A stretch of DNA of 64,000 nt from Microbacterium sp. Lineage in GTDB: Bacteria; Actinomycetota; Actinomycetes; Actinomycetales; Microbacteriaceae. Position 1 is the first letter of the stretch; each line of letters opens with the position of its first letter. The position numbers and the translations under genes are program-made. Location: NCBI GenBank assembly GCA_017306415.1, contig JAFKIL010000001.1, forward strand, positions 434,001-498,000. The letters are read 5' to 3'. The notes beneath the pieces are model-generated. The model saw only the letters and a list, made by a program, of their open reading frames with translations. It ran no database searches and was not told the origin of the DNA. Below are positions 17,254 through 26,781 of this stretch, piece after piece.

Positions 17254-19572
17254 TCACGAGTGCGGCGGCGGCGATCGCTCCCGCCACACCTCGACGCCGG
17301 CCCCTGTCGCGGTGACGAGGATGAGCCCCTCATGGTCGGTCCTGGCGATCACGGCGCCGTCCCGTTCGAGGAAGTCGATGGTCTCCGTGCGGGGGTGCCC
17401 GTAGTCGTTCTGGAGGCCGACCGAGATGACGGCGACCGCGGCTCCCAGGGCCGTGTACAGCTCCGGCGCCTGGTCCGCGCTGCCGTGGTGCGCGACCTTG
17501 ACGACCCGGTATGGAGGGCGCGGCGCACCCGAGTGCAGCAGGGCGCGCTGGGCTGTGGCATCCAGGTCGCCGAGGAAGATGGCCGGGGGGACTCCGCCCC
17601 CTCGCACATCGAGGGTCACGCTGGCCTGATTCCCGGAGGGGAATGCCCTGCTCCGCTCCGGCGGCCACAGCACCGTCCACGTCGCAGCACCGAGGGAGCC
17701 CGTCATCCCCGCATGCGCGAGACGCGCGTCTGCGCCCCCGCGGGAGAGGGCGGCGACCAGGCCCTCTTGCGCGCCGTCTGCGGTCGGGCCGTGCAGCACG
17801 ACCTCGACGATGCCCTCCACCGCCCCCACACCGCCGGCATGGTCGAGATCGAAGTGCGTCAGCACGAGCAGGTCGAGGTGCGCGACGCCGAGTCGCGTCA
17901 GGCACCGCCGCAGGGGCGCCGGATCCGGGCCGGTGTCGATCAGGGCGACCTCGCCCTCGCTGCGCACGAGGAGGGCGTCGCCCTGACCGACGTCGCAGGC
18001 CGCGATCGACCACGCGTGCGGAACGGTGAGGGGTCCGGCGACCGATTCGACAGCCGTCGTGCCCGCAGAGATCCCGATGACCACCGCGAGGCCCGCACCC
18101 GAGACGGTCCTGAGTCGCCGGGGCCATCGTCCCTGGCCGAAGCCGGCCACGACGACGGTGGTCGCCGCGCCGACGAGACCGAGAAGCACCATGCCGCCGA
18201 ACCCCTCCGGCCACGCGATCGCGTTGGCAGGCAGCGCGCGCGCGATCTCCGCGGTGACGGCGATCCACTGGGCAGGGAGCCACGTCACGGCGGCGAGCCC
18301 GGACTGCAGCACCGGCAACGGCGCGGCGAGACAGGCGGCGAGGCCGACGACCGTGGCGATCGGCGCCGCCGGCGCGGCGAGCAGGTTCGCCGCGACGCCG
18401 TACACCGACACCGTGGGAGTGATGAGGACGAGGAGGGGGCCGCACGCGAGCTGGGCCGCGAGAGGCACGGACAGCCCGAGCGCGATGGCGCGCGGCATCC
18501 AGCGGGCGAGTCCCTCCGCCAAGGGTCGTGCCAGGATGAGCAGCGCCCCCGTCGCGGCGACGGAGAGCGCGAAGCCGAGCGACGACGCGAGCCACGGGTC
18601 GGCGATCAGGACCGCGCAGATCGCCACGCACAGCAGCGAGATCCCCACGCCCCGTCGGCCGAGGAGGACGCCGAGCATCGCGATGGCAGCCATCGCCGCG
18701 GCGCGGACCACACTGGGCTCAGGGGTGACGAGAGCGACGAAGCCGGCGAGCGAGACCAGTCCGCACGTTACGCGTATGCCGCGTCGCGCACGGCACGCCG
18801 AGGCGGCCGCGAATGCGAGACCCACCACGAGGGCGCAGTTCGCCCCGGACACCGCGGTGAGGTGGGAGAGGGAGCTCGCCTTCATGGCCTCGTCGAGGTC
18901 CGCACCGACCGCGGACGTGTCACCGACGGCGAGCCCGGCGATGAGGCCGGCGCCCGGCTCGGGCAGACCGCGGGTCGCGGCGAGGAGGCGATGACGGAGC
19001 GCGGCGGTGACGGCGAGTGCGCCCCCGGGCGGACGGAGGACGGTCAGGGACCGTCCCGCGCGAACGATGAGCACGGCGCGCTCACCCGGATCGGCGACCT
19101 GGACCGTGCCGTCGATGCGGACCTCCGCGCCGATGTCGGGACGCACACCCGGCGCGGAGCGCACCAGGACCGGGACGTCGAGGGCGGTCGTGCGCGTCCC
19201 CACGAGGATGCCGTGCGCCTGGGCGTCGAAGGAGAGATCGCCCGCGCGCGTCGCCTCGGCCTTGCCGACGACGGTCGCCGTGACCGAGACGGCGCGGCCG
19301 CCGCCGATCGCGAGCGTGCCTGCCGAGGACCGCGAGGGCTGAGCGAGCGCCACGTGGGACGCGGCGCCCGCCGAAAGGGCTGCGGAGACGACGATGAGAG
19401 CGACGACGACGCTGCGGCGCGCTCGGAGCACGCCGATCCCCGCGGCGCCGAACGCCGTTCCCCAGAGGGCGAGGGCGATCCACGGCGATGCGGCCGGGAG
19501 GAAGGTGGCGACACCCGCTGCGAGCCAGGTCGCCGGGGCAACCGGGACGAGGCGCGCGTCGCGTCGGCGCAT
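17254..19572 (-). CDS. comEC: ComEC/Rec2-family DNA uptake channel with metallo-beta-lactamase-like domain
   Basis: A 772-residue polytopic membrane protein thought to form the inner-membrane channel for transforming DNA. The N-terminus has two to three hydrophobic helices and then a soluble OB-like region. The competence domain is marked by SHLTAVSGANCALV, near residue 235, and many transmembrane helices. The C-terminal domain shows DVGQGDALLV and THFDLDHAGG, the metallo-beta-lactamase-type nuclease signature (H-D-D-H retained). The ATG at 19572 follows the comEA stop by 3 nt, so the two form an operon. Whether the organism is naturally transformable cannot be told from here. Confidence 0.93.
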   Translation of the reverse strand: MRRRDARLVPVAPATWLAAGVATFLPAASPWIALALWGTAFGAAGIGVLRARRSVVVALIVVSAALSAGAASHVALAQPSRSSAGTLAIGGGRAVSVTATVVGKAEATRAGDLSFDAQAHGILVGTRTTALDVPVLVRSAPGVRPDIGAEVRIDGTVQVADPGERAVLIVRAGRSLTVLRPPGGALAVTAALRHRLLAATRGLPEPGAGLIAGLAVGDTSAVGADLDEAMKASSLSHLTAVSGANCALVVGLAFAAASACRARRGIRVTCGLVSLAGFVALVTPEPSVVRAAAMAAIAMLGVLLGRRGVGISLLCVAICAVLIADPWLASSLGFALSVAATGALLILARPLAEGLARWMPRAIALGLSVPLAAQLACGPLLVLITPTVSVYGVAANLLAAPAAPIATVVGLAACLAAPLPVLQSGLAAVTWLPAQWIAVTAEIARALPANAIAWPEGFGGMVLLGLVGAATTVVVAGFGQGRWPRRLRTVSGAGLAVVIGISAGTTAVESVAGPLTVPHAWSIAACDVGQGDALLVRSEGEVALIDTGPDPAPLRRCLTRLGVAHLDLLVLTHFDLDHAGGVGAVEGIVEVVLHGPTADGAQEGLVAALSRGGADARLAHAGMTGSLGAATWTVLWPPERSRAFPSGNQASVTLDVRGGGVPPAIFLGDLDATAQRALLHSGAPRPPYRVVKVAHHGSADQAPELYTALGAAVAVISVGLQNDYGHPRTETIDFLERDGAVIARTDHEGLILVTATGAGVEVWRERSPPPHS

Positions 19573-19575
19573 CCG

Positions 19576-20181
19576 TCAGACCGTCACGAGCTCGCGGAGC
19601 GCGTCGAGCATCTTGTCACCGATGCCCGGAACCGCCAGGAGATCCTCGACGCTCGTGAACCGCCCGTTGTCGTCCCGCCACTGCACGATCCGTTTCGCCA
19701 TGGCCGGTCCGATCCGCGGCAGAGTGTCGAGCGCCGCCTCGTCGGCGGTATTGAGGTTCACGCGCCCGTCACCGGGCGCTGCCGTGGCGCCGGCCAGGCC
19801 GGTGCCGGGCGCCGCGCCAACGACGGAAACGAGGATCTGCTCGCCGTCCGAGACGGGCCTGGCGAGGTTCACGGCCTGGCGATCCGCGCCCTGGGCGAAT
19901 CCCCCCGCCGCGGCGACGGCGTCCACCAGGCGGGCACCGGCGGGAAGCGCGTAGAGGCCTGGCACGCGCACGGCTCCCGCCACATCGACGTACAGCCGCG
20001 ACGCGGTCGGCGACGGAGCGGGGCCGGCGCCCGGGGCGACGGCTTCGGACGGCGTCACCGCTCCGCGCACGACCCCGATCGCGACGGTCACGGCGAGTGA
20101 GGCCAGCACGAGCACGATTGCCGCGCCGACTCCGAGCCGCCGCCGTGCCGACACTCGCGTCGGACTCTCCTCCGATGTCAC
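19576..20181 (-). CDS. comEA: ComEA-family DNA-binding protein
   Basis: A 201-residue membrane-anchored DNA receptor. A single transmembrane segment, AIVLVLASLAVTVAIGVV, lies at about residues 20-37, followed by a Pro/Ala linker. The SLBB domain is VDVAGAVRVPGLYALPAG. The C-terminal helix-hairpin-helix pair is VNLNTADEAALDTLPRIG and LLAVPGIGDKMLDAL. The GTG start at 20181 is supported by a TACGGT box 6 nt upstream and the lack of a Shine-Dalgarno. It overlaps no gene and is 3 nt from comEC. Confidence 0.93.
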   Translation of the reverse strand: MTSEESPTRVSARRRLGVGAAIVLVLASLAVTVAIGVVRGAVTPSEAVAPGAGPAPSPTASRLYVDVAGAVRVPGLYALPAGARLVDAVAAAGGFAQGADRQAVNLARPVSDGEQILVSVVGAAPGTGLAGATAAPGDGRVNLNTADEAALDTLPRIGPAMAKRIVQWRDDNGRFTSVEDLLAVPGIGDKMLDALRELVTV

Positions 20182-20187
20182 CGCCTC

Positions 20188-20193
20188 ACCGTA
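20188..20193 (-). promoter_or_regulatory. -10 box for a leaderless comEA-comEC transcript
   Basis: TACGGT, then 6 nt, then the GTG start of comEA. Confidence 0.55.
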
Positions 20194-20273
20194 CGGCGCC
20201 CGGTGAGGCGACCCGTCGCGGGCGGAGGACGGAAGTGGAGACCCCTTCGCGATCCGACGCTGGGGAGGATCCG

Positions 20274-22853
20274 CTACTTCGTGCTGAAGCTGACCACCTT
20301 GGGCGGGCGCACGACAGCCCGCACGACCTCACGGTCGCCGAGGGCGCGCGCGACGCGCTCATCCGCGCGGGCGAGCTTCTCCAGCTCGGCGCCGTCGATC
20401 CGCGCGGGCACCTGGAGGGTGGCCCGCACCTTCCCGTCGATCTGGACGACCGCCGTCACCGACTCCTCGACGAGAAGCGTCGGGTCGGCCTGGCGCCACG
20501 GCACCAGCCCGACGAAGGGCTCGTACCCCAGGATCTCCCACAGCTCCTCGGCGGTGTGCGGGGCGAAGAGGTCCAGGATCATGGCGGTGACCTCGGCGGC
20601 CTCGCGGACCGCGGGATCGGCCGGACCCGCTCCGGTGTCGATCGTCTTGCGGGTGGCGTTCACGAGTTCCATGAGACGTGCGATGACGACGTTGAACTTC
20701 GTCTGCTCGACGAGTCCCGGGGCGTCGGCGAGCAGCCGATGGGTGACGCGCCGGAGCGCGGTGTCCCCCTCCGCCCAGACCACGTCGGTCGGCGACGCGA
20801 CGTCCTTCGCGACCCGCCACGCGCGGGCGAGGAACTTCTGCGCACCCGTGGTGGAGACGTCCTCCCACTCGATGTCGTCCTCGACGGGACCGGCGAAGGC
20901 GATGGCGACGCGTGAGGCATCGGCACCCGGATCCTCCATGCTCGCGGCGAACTCGACGAGGTTGCCCTTGCTCTTCGACATCTTGGAGCCGCCGAGCAGC
21001 ACCATGCCCTGGTTGATGAGCGTCGCGAACGGCTCGGTGAAGTCGATGAGGCCCATGTCGTAGAGGACCTTCGTGATGAACCGCGCATAGAGCAGGTGCA
21101 GGATCGCGTGCTCGACCCCGCCGATGTAGGAGTCGACCGGGGCCCACTTGTCGGCCAGCCGCGAAGAGAACGCCTCGGTGTCGTCGCCCGGGGAGAGGAA
21201 CCGGAGGAAGTACCACGAGCTGTCCACGAAGGTGTCCATCGTGTCCGGGTCCCGTCGCGCGGGTGCGCCGGTCTCCGGGTCGGTGGTCGCCATCCACTCC
21301 TCGGCGCCCCCCAGCGGAGAGGTGCCCTTCGGGGCGAGATCAAGACCCTGGGCGGCGGGAAGACGCAGCGGGAGCTGATCGTCGGGCACCGGAACGATCC
21401 GTCCGTCCTCGGTGTGGATCATCGGGATCGGCGTCCCCCAGAAGCGCTGCCGCGAGATCAGCCAGTCGCGCAGGCGGAAGGACTTCGCGGCGCGGCCCCG
21501 CCCGGCCGCCTCGAGCTCCTCGATCACGCGGGCGATGGCGTTGCGCTTGCTCAGTCCGTTGAGCGAGCCCGAGTTGATCAGCCGTCCGTCGCCGGTCAGG
21601 GCGACGCCGGTCGTGGCCGGGTCGAGCTCGGCGAGCGCGCCGTCGGGATCCAGCGGGACGCCCTCGTCGTCGACGTCGATGACGGGGATCGCGCCGGTCA
21701 CCGGTGCCGTCGTGTCCACGACGACCTTGACCGGGAGGTCGAACGCCCGGGCGAAGTCCAGGTCCCTCTGATCGTGCGCCGGGACCGCCATGACCGCGCC
21801 GTGCCCGTAGTCGGCCAGGACGTAGTCCGCCGCCCACACGGGCAGACGCTCCCCGTTGATGGGGTTGACGGCGTAGCGTCCGAGGAACACGCCGGTCTTC
21901 GGGCGGTCGGTGCTCTGGCGCTCGATCTCGGTCTGGCGCTGCACCTGGTCGAGGTATGCCTGGAACCGCAGGCGCACGTCGGCGTCGGCGCCCGCGACCA
22001 GTTCGGCCGCGAGATCCGAGTCGGGCGCGACCACGAAGAACGTCGCGCCGTGCAGGGTGTCGGGCCGGGTCGAGAAGACGGTCACGACCCCGTCGCGACC
22101 TTCGATCTCGAAATCGATGTCCGCGCCGATCGAACGGCCGATCCAGTTCCGCTGCATGCGGATGACCTTCTGCGGCCAGAAGCCCTCGAGCTGGTTCAGG
22201 TCGTCCAGCAGGCGGTCGGCGTAGTCCGTTATCTTGAAGTACCACTGGGTGAGCTTCTTCTTGACGACCTCCGCGCCGCATCTCTCGCAGTGTCCGTCGA
22301 CCACCTGCTCGTTGGCGAGCACGGTCTGGTCGTTGGGGCACCAGTTGACCGGGCTCTCCTTCCGGTACGCGAGGCCGCGCTCGTAGAGCCGCTGGAACAG
22401 CCACTGGTTCCACCGGTAGTACTCGGGGTCGCTGGTGTGGAGCACGCGGCTCCAGTCGTACGAGGTCCCGAAGTGCTTGAGGCTCTCCTTCTGCTGGGCG
22501 ATGTTGCTGTACGTCCACTCGCGCGGGTCGCTGCCCCGCTGGATCGCGGCGTTCTCCGCGGGCAGGCCGAAGGAGTCCCATCCGATCGGGTTCAGGACGT
22601 TGTATCCGCGATGACGCCAGAAGCGCGCCACCGTGTCGACGTAGGCGTAGTTCTCCGCGTGCCCCATGTGCATGTCGCCGGACGGGTACGGGAACATCCC
22701 CAGCACGTACTTGCGCGGTCGCGTGTCGTCGTCGCCCCCGGCCCGGAAAGGGTCGTGCTCCGCCCAGAGCGCCTGCCACTTCGTCTGGATGGCGTAGGCG
22801 TCGAACCCGCGCTCGGCGTGAGAGGGGGTCGCGGGAGGGGGGGTCTGTGACAC
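20274..22853 (-). CDS. leuS: Leucyl-tRNA synthetase
   Basis: An 859-residue class I aminoacyl-tRNA synthetase that charges tRNA-Leu. The HIGH motif appears as HMGH in [12 protein letters not shown] and the KMSKS motif in [11 protein letters not shown]. The CP1 editing domain contains [20 protein letters not shown]. The GTG start at 22853 gives [20 protein letters not shown] and a normal family length. A further upstream extension runs into pabB and is rejected. There is no visible Shine-Dalgarno. A TAACCT box (22907-22912) would give a leader of about 47 nt that can fold a 6-bp GGCGCG/CGCGCC hairpin. No T-box motif was found. Confidence 0.96.
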   Translation of the reverse strand: MSQTPPPATPSHAERGFDAYAIQTKWQALWAEHDPFRAGGDDDTRPRKYVLGMFPYPSGDMHMGHAENYAYVDTVARFWRHRGYNVLNPIGWDSFGLPAENAAIQRGSDPREWTYSNIAQQKESLKHFGTSYDWSRVLHTSDPEYYRWNQWLFQRLYERGLAYRKESPVNWCPNDQTVLANEQVVDGHCERCGAEVVKKKLTQWYFKITDYADRLLDDLNQLEGFWPQKVIRMQRNWIGRSIGADIDFEIEGRDGVVTVFSTRPDTLHGATFFVVAPDSDLAAELVAGADADVRLRFQAYLDQVQRQTEIERQSTDRPKTGVFLGRYAVNPINGERLPVWAADYVLADYGHGAVMAVPAHDQRDLDFARAFDLPVKVVVDTTAPVTGAIPVIDVDDEGVPLDPDGALAELDPATTGVALTGDGRLINSGSLNGLSKRNAIARVIEELEAAGRGRAAKSFRLRDWLISRQRFWGTPIPMIHTEDGRIVPVPDDQLPLRLPAAQGLDLAPKGTSPLGGAEEWMATTDPETGAPARRDPDTMDTFVDSSWYFLRFLSPGDDTEAFSSRLADKWAPVDSYIGGVEHAILHLLYARFITKVLYDMGLIDFTEPFATLINQGMVLLGGSKMSKSKGNLVEFAASMEDPGADASRVAIAFAGPVEDDIEWEDVSTTGAQKFLARAWRVAKDVASPTDVVWAEGDTALRRVTHRLLADAPGLVEQTKFNVVIARLMELVNATRKTIDTGAGPADPAVREAAEVTAMILDLFAPHTAEELWEILGYEPFVGLVPWRQADPTLLVEESVTAVVQIDGKVRATLQVPARIDGAELEKLARADERVARALGDREVVRAVVRPPKVVSFSTK

Positions 22854-22906
22854 GGAGGAGCCAATCGCAATGCAACGGGTGAGGGCGCGAGAGAGCGCGC
22901 CTTTCC

Positions 22907-22912
22907 AGGTTA
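22907..22912 (-). promoter_or_regulatory. Candidate leuS -10 box
   Basis: TAACCT lies in the short pabB-leuS gap. The implied leader contains GGCGCG-N6-CGCGCC (22884-22901 on the plus strand). Confidence 0.35.
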
Positions 22913-22926
22913 CCCGACGGCCGGAT

Positions 22927-24207
22927 TCACCAGCCGGCGGGGAGGTCCGCGCCGATCGCCGCGAGGGGCGCCTGCGCTTTGACGCCGACCTCGGCCACCT
23001 CGTCGGCCGCGACGGATCCCCACGTGATGCCCCCGCCGGCGCCGACGTACGCACCGCCCGGATGCACCACGATCGAGCGGATCACCATCGCGAGGTCGAG
23101 GCCGCCTGCGGCGCCCACCCATCCGAAGCAGCCGGCGAACACCCCGCGCGGCGCGGCCTCGAGCCGGTGCAGGATGGTCATCGCGGACAGCTTGGGAGCC
23201 CCGGTCATGCTGCCGGCCGGGAACGCGGCGTCGAGCAGCTCGCCGACCGTGGTGCCGTCGCGCAAGGTGCCCGCGACCGTGCTCACCAGCTGATGGACCG
23301 CCGGATACGACTCCACGTCGAGGAGGCGCTCGACCGTGACGGTGGCGGGGAGGCACGCCCGCGCCAGATCGTTGCGCATCAGGTCGACGATCATGACGTT
23401 CTCCGCCCGCTCCTTGGGGCTGTCGTGGAGAGCGACGGCGAGCGCGGCGTCCGCCGCGGGGTCGGTGCCGCGCGGTCGCGTGCCCTTGATGGGATGCGTG
23501 CGCACCATCGCACCGGACACCTCGAGGAACCGCTCCGGGCTGGCGCTCAGCAGGGCGACGCCTCCCGACATGATGATCCCGGCGTGGTGCGCGGGGGTCG
23601 CCCCGCGCAGAGACAGGAATGCGGCGAGGGGATCGATCTCGTGCTCGACCCAGAACCGCGTCGTGAGGCACAGCTGATACGCGTCGCCCTCCCGGATCGA
23701 CGCGCGGCACTCCTCGATGAGGGACGCGTACTGCATCGGAGCGTGGCGGGCGTGCGCCGGGCCGACGGGGGGCATCGCGGCGGGCCGCTGCGCCGCCGGA
23801 GCGTCGTCGCGCCCGGCGACCGCGTCGCCCAGGTACTGCGTGCGCCGAGAACCGTGGTCGAAGGCGATGAGCCCCTCGACCTCGATCCAGAGCGACGGGG
23901 GGACGTCGTCGTCCGGCGCCGCGGCCGGCGCACCGGCACGGCGGGCGGCCTCGTCATAGCCCGTCCAGCCCACCCACCCTCCGCGGAAGCGGGACTCGCC
24001 GACAGGCGTGCTGCCGCCGGTCGCGGCGGCAGCACGGACCGTGCCGGGGTCCGCGGGCGATCCCCATCCGACCCAGCTCCATCCGAGGGCAGCGTCCGGT
24101 CCGGCGTCGAGCCAGAAGACGTGGGCGTGCGATGTCGAGACGGCGAGGAACACGTCAGCCGGGTCGCGCCACGGATGCCACGGCGCGGGATCGAGGAGGA
24201 CGGCCAC
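22927..24207 (-). CDS. pabB: Aminodeoxychorismate synthase component I
   Basis: A 426-residue chorismate-binding enzyme that, with a glutamine amidotransferase, makes 4-amino-4-deoxychorismate for folate. The C-terminal domain has [12 protein letters not shown]; the lysine of PIKGT is the mark of PabB, whereas anthranilate synthases usually have PIAGT. Other family motifs are [22 protein letters not shown] and AGSMTGAPK. The N-terminal subdomain is retained. No pabA or pabC is adjacent. The GTG start at 24207 sits 7 nt after TAGCCT, and the frame extending upstream into dedA is rejected. The divergent dedA promoter uses the same 45-nt region. Confidence 0.88.
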   Translation of the reverse strand: MAVLLDPAPWHPWRDPADVFLAVSTSHAHVFWLDAGPDAALGWSWVGWGSPADPGTVRAAAATGGSTPVGESRFRGGWVGWTGYDEAARRAGAPAAAPDDDVPPSLWIEVEGLIAFDHGSRRTQYLGDAVAGRDDAPAAQRPAAMPPVGPAHARHAPMQYASLIEECRASIREGDAYQLCLTTRFWVEHEIDPLAAFLSLRGATPAHHAGIIMSGGVALLSASPERFLEVSGAMVRTHPIKGTRPRGTDPAADAALAVALHDSPKERAENVMIVDLMRNDLARACLPATVTVERLLDVESYPAVHQLVSTVAGTLRDGTTVGELLDAAFPAGSMTGAPKLSAMTILHRLEAAPRGVFAGCFGWVGAAGGLDLAMVIRSIVVHPGGAYVGAGGGITWGSVAADEVAEVGVKAQAPLAAIGADLPAGW

Positions 24208-24214
24208 GCTTCCC

Positions 24215-24243
24215 AGGCTAGAGGGAGGCCGCGCCTCTAGGCT
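24215..24243. promoter_or_regulatory. Divergent pabB/dedA promoter inside an inverted repeat
   Basis: TAGCCT on the minus strand (24215-24220, 7 nt before the pabB GTG) and TAGGCT on the plus strand (24238-24243, 7 nt before the dedA GTG) are separated by exactly 17 nt. They form the outer part of an imperfect palindrome, AGGCTAGAGG / CCTCTAGGCT. Each -10 therefore sits where the other promoter's -35 should be. Confidence 0.6.
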
Positions 24244-24250
24244 CGAAGCC

Positions 24251-24958
24251 GTGAACGAGTTCCTCACCTGGCTGCTCGACGTCGTGCAGAGCGTCGATCC
24301 GGTCGTGCGGACGCTCGTCGCCGCCGTGGCGATCATGCTCGAGACGAGCGTCCTGATCGGGCTGTTCGTGCCGGGTGACACGGTCGTGATCGTCGCCGGC
24401 ACGGCGGTCGGGTCCCCGGCGGAGGCCGTGTGGCTCGTGGTCGCCGTCGTCGTCGGATCGCTGATCGGCGAGAGCATCGGATTCTGGCTGGGGCGCAAGC
24501 TGGGTCCCGTCATCCGCCACTCGCGGTTGGGTCGCCGCATCGGCGAGCACAATTGGGCGCGTGCCGAACGGTATCTCGCGCGGCGCGGCGGGCCGGCGAT
24601 CTTCATCTCCCGCTTCCTGCCCGTGCTGCATTCGGTCGTCCCGTTGACCGTGGGGATGAGCGCGCTGAGCTACCGGAGGTTCCTGGCGTGGGCCGCGCCC
24701 GCGTGCCTCGTGTGGGCCAGCCTCTACGTCACGGTCTCGAGCCTGGCCGCCGGAGGGTTCCGCGCGCTGGCCCAGCAGCTCCACTTCGCCGGGTACATCT
24801 TCGTCGGCGTGATCGTCCTCTTCCTCATCCTGGTGTTCCTCGCCAAGAAGGTGATCGAGCGGGCCGAGCGGAAGCACCTCGCCGACTCCGCCGACCTGCC
24901 GGTCGCGTCCGGCGAGCCCGAGGACGGGCTCGGCGGGGACATGGGAGGATCGAGGTGA
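24251..24958 (+). CDS. DedA/VTT-domain membrane protein
   Basis: A 235-residue integral membrane protein of the DedA family, several members of which recycle undecaprenyl phosphate or flip phospholipids. The family motif region FVPGDTVVIVAGTAVG is followed by ESIGFWLGRKLG, and the second conserved block is GGPAIFISRFLPVLHSVVPL, which holds the conserved Arg. There are about five hydrophobic segments and a charged C-terminal tail. The GTG start at 24251 follows TAGGCT by 7 nt. The stop shares bases with the next ATG (TGATG), coupling it to the App1-like phosphatase. The precise lipid is not deducible. Confidence 0.9.
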   Translation: MNEFLTWLLDVVQSVDPVVRTLVAAVAIMLETSVLIGLFVPGDTVVIVAGTAVGSPAEAVWLVVAVVVGSLIGESIGFWLGRKLGPVIRHSRLGRRIGEHNWARAERYLARRGGPAIFISRFLPVLHSVVPLTVGMSALSYRRFLAWAAPACLVWASLYVTVSSLAAGGFRALAQQLHFAGYIFVGVIVLFLILVFLAKKVIERAERKHLADSADLPVASGEPEDGLGGDMGGSR

Positions 24959-26016
24959 TGTCAGCCGCGCACGCGAAGCCGCCCCGCGCGAAGGTGCTCT
25001 GGATCGCCAGGATCGAGTATCGCTTCCATGCGTGGCGCGAGCGCCGCGCGCGGCGCCGCGGCCTCACCCCGACTGTGGCGGCGTTCCCCGGCTACGGCGG
25101 TGAGGGATGGGTGCGCGTCCTCGGCCGGGTGCTGATCGCCCCGCCCGCGCCGGCCCGCAGTCGCGGTGACTATGCGAGAGTCCGCGGATGGCGCAGCTTC
25201 GCGGCGGTCCCGATCGGCTTCGCCCAGGTGTCCGTGGTGGTCGAGGGGGTCGCGCATGACGTCGTCGCCGATCGCGGCGGCGTCGTCGACACCGTGCTGC
25301 CCGCGGCGCTCGCGCCGGGCTGGCAGACCGTGACCATGTCCGTGGAGGGAGGCGATCCGGTCGAGACGAGGGTCTTCATCGTCGGCTCGGAGGTCCGCTT
25401 CGGCATCGTCTCGGACATCGACGACACGGTCATGGTGACGGCGCTCCCCCGCCCGCTGATCGCCGCGTGGAACTCCTTCGTCGTGGACGAGCACGCGAGG
25501 CAGCCGGTTCCCGGGATGTCCGTGCTCATGGAACGGCTCGTGCGCGAGAACGCCGGCTCCCCCGTGGTCTACCTGTCGACCGGCGCGTGGAACGTGGGGC
25601 CGACGCTGACGAGGTTCCTCTCCCGCCACCTCTTCCCCGCCGGCGCGCTCCTCCTCACGGACTGGGGGCCGACGCACGATCGGTGGTTCCGCAGCGGCGC
25701 CGCGCACAAGCTCGCGAATCTCAACCGTCTCGCGACGGAGTTCCCTCAGGTGACGTGGCTCCTGATCGGCGACGACGGACAGCGCGATGACGACATCTAC
25801 ACCGCGTTCGCGAGCGCGCACCCGCACAATGTGGCCGCCGTGGCCATCCGCCGCCTGTCGCCGACCGAGGCGGTCCTCGCCGGCGGACGCACGGCCGTCA
25901 ACGATCACACCGCCGCGGGCGTGCCGTGGGTCAGCGGCGACGACGGCGCCGGCCTTCTCGAACGTCTCGAAGAGGTCGGCATCCTCCGCGGACGTCCGAC
26001 CCCGCCCGTAGGCTGA
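24958..26016 (+). CDS. App1-like phosphatidate phosphatase (DUF2183)
   Basis: A 352-residue protein of the App1 family, whose yeast founder is a Mg-dependent phosphatidic acid phosphatase. The catalytic DxDxT motif is SDIDDTVMVT near residue 155. The conserved downstream region has STGAWNVGPTL, and another acidic motif occurs in LIGDDGQRDDDIY. The N-terminal half is a beta-rich domain typical of bacterial members. No signal peptide was seen. The ATG overlaps the dedA TGA, so the two are coupled and probably act on the same lipid or envelope process (inference). The activity in bacteria is not firmly established. Confidence 0.85.
   Translation: MSAAHAKPPRAKVLWIARIEYRFHAWRERRARRRGLTPTVAAFPGYGGEGWVRVLGRVLIAPPAPARSRGDYARVRGWRSFAAVPIGFAQVSVVVEGVAHDVVADRGGVVDTVLPAALAPGWQTVTMSVEGGDPVETRVFIVGSEVRFGIVSDIDDTVMVTALPRPLIAAWNSFVVDEHARQPVPGMSVLMERLVRENAGSPVVYLSTGAWNVGPTLTRFLSRHLFPAGALLLTDWGPTHDRWFRSGAAHKLANLNRLATEFPQVTWLLIGDDGQRDDDIYTAFASAHPHNVAAVAIRRLSPTEAVLAGGRTAVNDHTAAGVPWVSGDDGAGLLERLEEVGILRGRPTPPVG
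26009..26014 (+). promoter_or_regulatory. -10 box for a leaderless SRAP transcript
   Basis: TAGGCT overlaps the final codon and stop of the App1 gene and is followed by 6 nt and the GTG at 26021. Confidence 0.6.
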
Positions 26017-26020
26017 ACGC

Positions 26021-26734
26021 GTGTGCGGACGATTCGTGGTTGCCCAGGTCGGCTCTGAACTCGTCGGCGTCCTGCGCGTCGATCTCGAGGGCGACGATCT
26101 GCCGGGTCCGTCGTACAACATCGCCCCCACGGCGCGCGTGGCGATCGTGCTCGACTCCGCGAAGACCGAGCCGCCGACGCGTCGCCTGGAGGCGGCGAGA
26201 TGGGGACTCGTGCCCTCGTGGGCGAAGGATCCCTCGGTCGGGTCGCGCGCCTTCAATGCGCGCTCCGAAGAGGTGGAGGACAAGCCGATGTTCCGCAACG
26301 CCCTCATCAAGCGTCGCGCCGTCGTGCCCGCGACCGGCTACTACGAGTGGAAGCTCGTGGACGGCGAGAAGATCCCGCACTACATCCACCCGGCCGACGG
26401 GTCCCCGCTCTACTTCGCGGGTCTCTACGAGTGGTGGAAGAACCCGGCGGTGGCGGACGACGATCCGGCGCGCTGGCTGCTGAGCTTCACGATCCTCACC
26501 CGCGACTCCATCGGCGACCTCGGGTCGATCCACGACCGGATGCCGCTCTTCCTCGACCCCGACTTCGCCGACGCCTGGCTCGACCCGACGACGGACAATG
26601 TGGGCGACATCCTCGACGCCGCGATCGACGCGGCCCCCGATGTCGCACGCTCGCTCGACAACCACGTCGTGTCCAAGGCCGTGGGCAACGTCCGCAACGA
26701 CGCTCCCGAGCTCATCCAGCCCGTCGACGCGTAG
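26021..26734 (+). CDS. SRAP-domain protein (HMCES/YedK family), abasic-site crosslinker
   Basis: A 237-residue SRAP protein that shields abasic sites in single-stranded DNA by forming a thiazolidine crosslink through its second residue. The essential Cys2 is present (MCGRF), and the GTG at 26021 must be the start because Cys2 has to follow the initiator Met. Other conserved elements are YNIAPT, RWGLVPSWAKD, FNARSE, ATGYYEWK and the C-terminal HDRMPLFL. The length is normal. It has its own leaderless promoter although it follows the App1 gene by only 4 nt. Confidence 0.94.
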   Translation: MCGRFVVAQVGSELVGVLRVDLEGDDLPGPSYNIAPTARVAIVLDSAKTEPPTRRLEAARWGLVPSWAKDPSVGSRAFNARSEEVEDKPMFRNALIKRRAVVPATGYYEWKLVDGEKIPHYIHPADGSPLYFAGLYEWWKNPAVADDDPARWLLSFTILTRDSIGDLGSIHDRMPLFLDPDFADAWLDPTTDNVGDILDAAIDAAPDVARSLDNHVVSKAVGNVRNDAPELIQPVDA

Positions 26735-26781
26735 CGCCGGCCGCGTGGCTGTCGTTCGACGCCCGCGTCGTGCGTGAGCCT

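Noticed and set aside
17074-20100. A 1008-codon open frame on the plus strand across comEC and comEA
   Set aside because: Antisense to genes with intact motifs, of biased Arg/Gly/Asp composition and with no start context.
22854-22926. T-box or leader peptide in front of leuS
   Set aside because: No GGGTGG-type T-box sequence and no Leu-rich short frame was found; only a small hairpin is present.
22927-24207. Assignment as anthranilate synthase TrpE
   Set aside because: The PIKGT motif has Lys where TrpE has Ala, and no trp genes are nearby.
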